The position numbers and the translations under genes were made by a program. The notes beneath the pieces are model-generated. The model was not told the DNA's origin. It did no database searches and saw only the letters and a program-made list of their open reading frames with translations. DNA of 64,000 bases from Chondrus crispus (lineage: Eukaryota; Rhodophyta; Florideophyceae; Gigartinales; Gigartinaceae): NCBI RefSeq assembly GCF_000350225.1, contig NW_005179158.1, positions 855,298 through 919,297 on the forward strand, in the 5' to 3' direction. The first letter of the stretch is position 1, and each line of letters opens with the position of its first letter. Positions 61,360 to 64,000 of the stretch are shown here, one piece after another.

Positions 61360-64000
61360 AGGCGACGTCGTCAAAACTCCCTGTCTGCCTCACCCCGGAG
61401 GATCCTTCCCCCTCAACTCAGGCAGCAGAGCCGAACCGAACGGAAGACGCGCCGACCGAAGCGGAACCTATTTGCTTCTTCAAGAGGCAGAACTATAAGG
61501 TTTCCGCTACGGTAGGGCTGCGACAAGCGAATATGCGGGCACTGTCTCCAGTCCTAGACTCGGGGGCAGCGCCCAACCTCATCCATATACGCTGTGTGGC
61601 CGAGCCATGGCGCGCGGCCATCCGTCCGGTAAAGAGCGCACCGCTGGTGGACGCCTCCAATCGCTCAATGAGCGCCCTTGGACAGCTTACACTGTACGTC
61701 CGCATCGGAGATTTCACAGCCAGGGTCAAGTTTCTCTTGGTCACTCGCCTGGCTGTGGATTGTATATTAGGGACCACCTTTATAGACCAACATATCAAGG
61801 CAATTCTACCACCGCGACGGAGGGTTCTCTTCCATCATGCCCCCTCAGTCGCACTTACAGGCACGACGCCATCCAAATTTACTCATAAGGAACACCGAAC
61901 GGCAACAGAAAAATCGCCAAGAACCAAGCCGTTTCCGAGCAACACGCCGTCTCGGAAAATACGCATGGTGCGGGGAATTACAATTCCCCCCATGACGCAA
62001 GCAACCGTACGGGTGGCGACGCCGGTCGCCGGGCTCTGCTTCTTACAGAACCATCCCCGCACGGCAGAGAAGAACCTGTCGCTTATGGCGCAGGGAGTCA
62101 TGGATATAAGGCCAGACATTCTGTTTTCGGTAATAATGAGCAATTTTAGCCATAATGCGGTCCATCTCCCCAAACACACCGTTATCGGACTCGCGCTACC
62201 ATCGCCGACCCACATCCTAACCCATCAGCCAGCCACAGGAGTGGCTGAAGCTAAGGAGGGGGGAGGAAACAAAAATAATCTTCCCCCTACAGTACCCCCT
62301 TTGGGTACCGTACAGGATGAGGGACAAGACATGTCCGATACGGAAGAAGAACAGGAGAGAACCGACACGGATGAAGCCCCCCGATTGTGGACCGAGGATG
62401 TCCACATCGGTGAGGAAGACGGAGAGCTACGCGAAAAAATAGTAGCTATGCTCTCCGAATTCAAGGAGATGTGGAATGGCCGCCTCGGGAAGATTGGTGC
62501 CACCAAGCACCGCATCGACCTCAAGGTGGGGGCCAATCCCATCTACCAAGCTCCGTACCGGGCTGGTCCAACCGCACGGCAAAAGGAAAAAACCGAGGTG
62601 AATCGCATGCTGCGGGCCGGCGTCATCGAGCCGGCCACGGCAGAATGGGCCAGTCCTGTGGTCTTCGTACCCAAAAAGGACGGTACCATGCGGTTCTGTG
62701 TGGACTACCGCAAACTAAACGCACTTACCATCCGGGATTCCTATCCCCTACCGCGAATGGATGAGTGCATCGACTCACTCGGCGACGCTACAGTATTCAC
62801 TACGCTTGATTGCAATAGTGGATACTGGCAAGTCGAAGTCGCCGAGGAGGACCGCGATAAGACGACGTTCGCGTCGCACTGCGGTCTATACCGGTTTGTG
62901 CGGATGCCGTTCGGTTTAAAGAATGCCCCAGCCACTTTCCAAAGGGCTGTGGACATCATCCTCTCCCGAGTTAAATGGGAAACCGCATTGGTGTACTTGG
63001 ATGACGTCATCGTGTACTCTAAATCCATTACGGAACACCTCGACCACGTTAGGGAGGTACTACAACTGCTGTACACCGCCGGGGTATCGCTGAAGATATC
63101 GAAATGTACATTCTTCGACACTTCAATGACGTACCTGGGGCACATAATCCGACCGGGACGGTTAGAGGTCGAGAGGCGCAACGTCATCGCTATCGAGCGG
63201 GCGCTACCTCCCTCTAACCAGACGGAATTACGCTCCTTCCTGGGGATGTGCAATGTCTACAGGCGGTTCGTCCCGAACTTCGCCAAAATTGCCGCTCCCC
63301 TCAATAGGAAGACGAGCAAGGATCACCCCTTCGAACTGGGAGTCCTATCCGATTCGGAATATGAGGCCTTTGCCGAGCTAAAGAAGAGGCTGGTCTCACC
63401 GCCCATTCTGGCTCTACCCCGTCACGGTTACAAGTACACACTCGACACGGACGCATGTGCGTACCAAGCGGGGTGTGCCCTGCTGCAAGACCAACCGAAC
63501 GGAGATAAATTACCGATTGGCTACTGGAGCCGTAGTCTCACGGATGCTGAGAAGAATTACACGACGACTGAGAAGGAGTGCCTTGCAGTCGTCTGGAGCA
63601 TCCTGGCATTACGCCCTTACCTGTACGGTGCCACGTTCAATCTTCGAACGGACCATGAGGCCCTCCGGTGGGTCCTCAATTTGGCGGACAGCTCCGGACG
63701 GCTCGCCCGCTGGCGGTTACGCCTGGCGGAGTACGACTACGACGTACAATACCGGCCGGGTGTCAAACACCAATTGGCGGATGGGGTATCTCGCCTCCGG
63801 ACGGACGAAGGGGAAACCGTCGCGGTAGACGACGAAGTCCCGTGCTTCGTCGTTCAAGTGTCAAGACAGGAGCCTTACGTGGGGCCCGTCGATATTGACT
63901 GGGCCCCAGCTACCGAACGGAGTCCCGGGAATGCGCGAGAGAGACCCCAGGCCCTTGCCGTAACTCCCGAACAAACGGACGTATCGTCCCTGTCGGTTGA
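61311..64000 (+). CDS. pol: Gypsy-3 pol, incomplete at window edge
   Basis: A frame with no stop from 61,311 to the last base (about 896 codons), -1 relative to gag. It holds an aspartic protease (PVLDSGAAPNLIHI, about 61,549) with CILGTTFIDQH. The RT has FCVDYRKLNALTIRDSYPLP, the MPFGLKNAPATFQRAVD block and catalytic VYLDDVIVYSK near 62,990. The RNase H has TLDTDACAYQAGCALLQ near 63,440, EKECLAVVWSI and LRTDHEALRWVL. The integrase should follow outside the window. No ATG is needed if it is made by frameshifting from gag. The only domain-free part is an acidic, Thr/Pro-rich linker between protease and RT. Confidence 0.9.

Larger units (their letters stand above)
58268..64000 (+). mobile_element. 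Gypsy-3, 5' part (runs off the window)
   Basis: LTR, primer site, gag and most of pol in normal + strand order, all frames intact. It has truncated or inserted into the upstream region of the DDE transposase. The right end, integrase and 3' LTR are outside the window. Confidence 0.85.

Overview
Nuclear DNA of a photosynthetic eukaryote, most likely a florideophyte red alga with a compact gene space like that of Chondrus crispus. This is an inference from three things. The host genes are eukaryotic housekeeping genes with zero to two short introns (about 90-205 nt). One gene encodes a thylakoid-lumen CYP38/TLP40-type immunophilin. The rest of the window is packed with LTR retrotransposons. No species assignment is proven here.

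Left part (1-23,170), host genes. In order: gamma-tubulin (-), an ARL5-type GTPase (+), splicing factor SF3A2 (-), a doubtful small membrane-protein frame (-), type I phosphomannose isomerase (-, one intron), an unrecognised 549-aa protein (-), CNOT11 of the CCR4-NOT deadenylase (+), a second tandem copy of CNOT11 (+) with a truncated copy of the 549-aa gene, VPS18 of the HOPS/CORVET tethers (-, one intron), UBC13/UBE2N (+, one intron) and the CYP38-like lumenal PPIase (-, two introns). The CNOT11 duplication unit is about 2.4 kb, and its junction carries a 22-bp inverted copy of adjacent sequence, the mark of snap-back (fold-back) synthesis.

Right part (23,170-64,000), mobile elements. A non-LTR-type retroelement with a reverse transcriptase, a CCHC knuckle and a restriction-like endonuclease runs on the - strand from about 35,126 to 23,170. 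It is interrupted twice: by a 667-bp solo LTR (31,308-31,974, TSD GTCAC) and by a complete Copia-order element (23,710-31,079, TSD CAGCG). Removing both insertions brings the endonuclease reading frame back into register. A 14.6-kb chromovirus-type Gypsy element (35,127-49,774, + strand, 1,054-bp LTRs) follows. It lacks a TSD and is flanked by two different elements. To its right lie the LTR and gag end of a related Gypsy on the - strand (49,775-51,720), a gag-less and frameshifted second Gypsy lineage on the + strand (51,721-55,280), a broken pogo/Tigger-like DDE transposase (56,695-58,253, -), and the 5' LTR, gag and incomplete pol of a third Gypsy family (58,268 to the window edge).

The most interesting pattern is that the Copia element and the large Gypsy element, which are unrelated, both carry a long antisense reading frame between pol and the 3' LTR. 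The Copia one has a Cys...His...Asp arrangement like a papain-fold peptidase. The Gypsy one (554 aa) resembles nothing I recognise.
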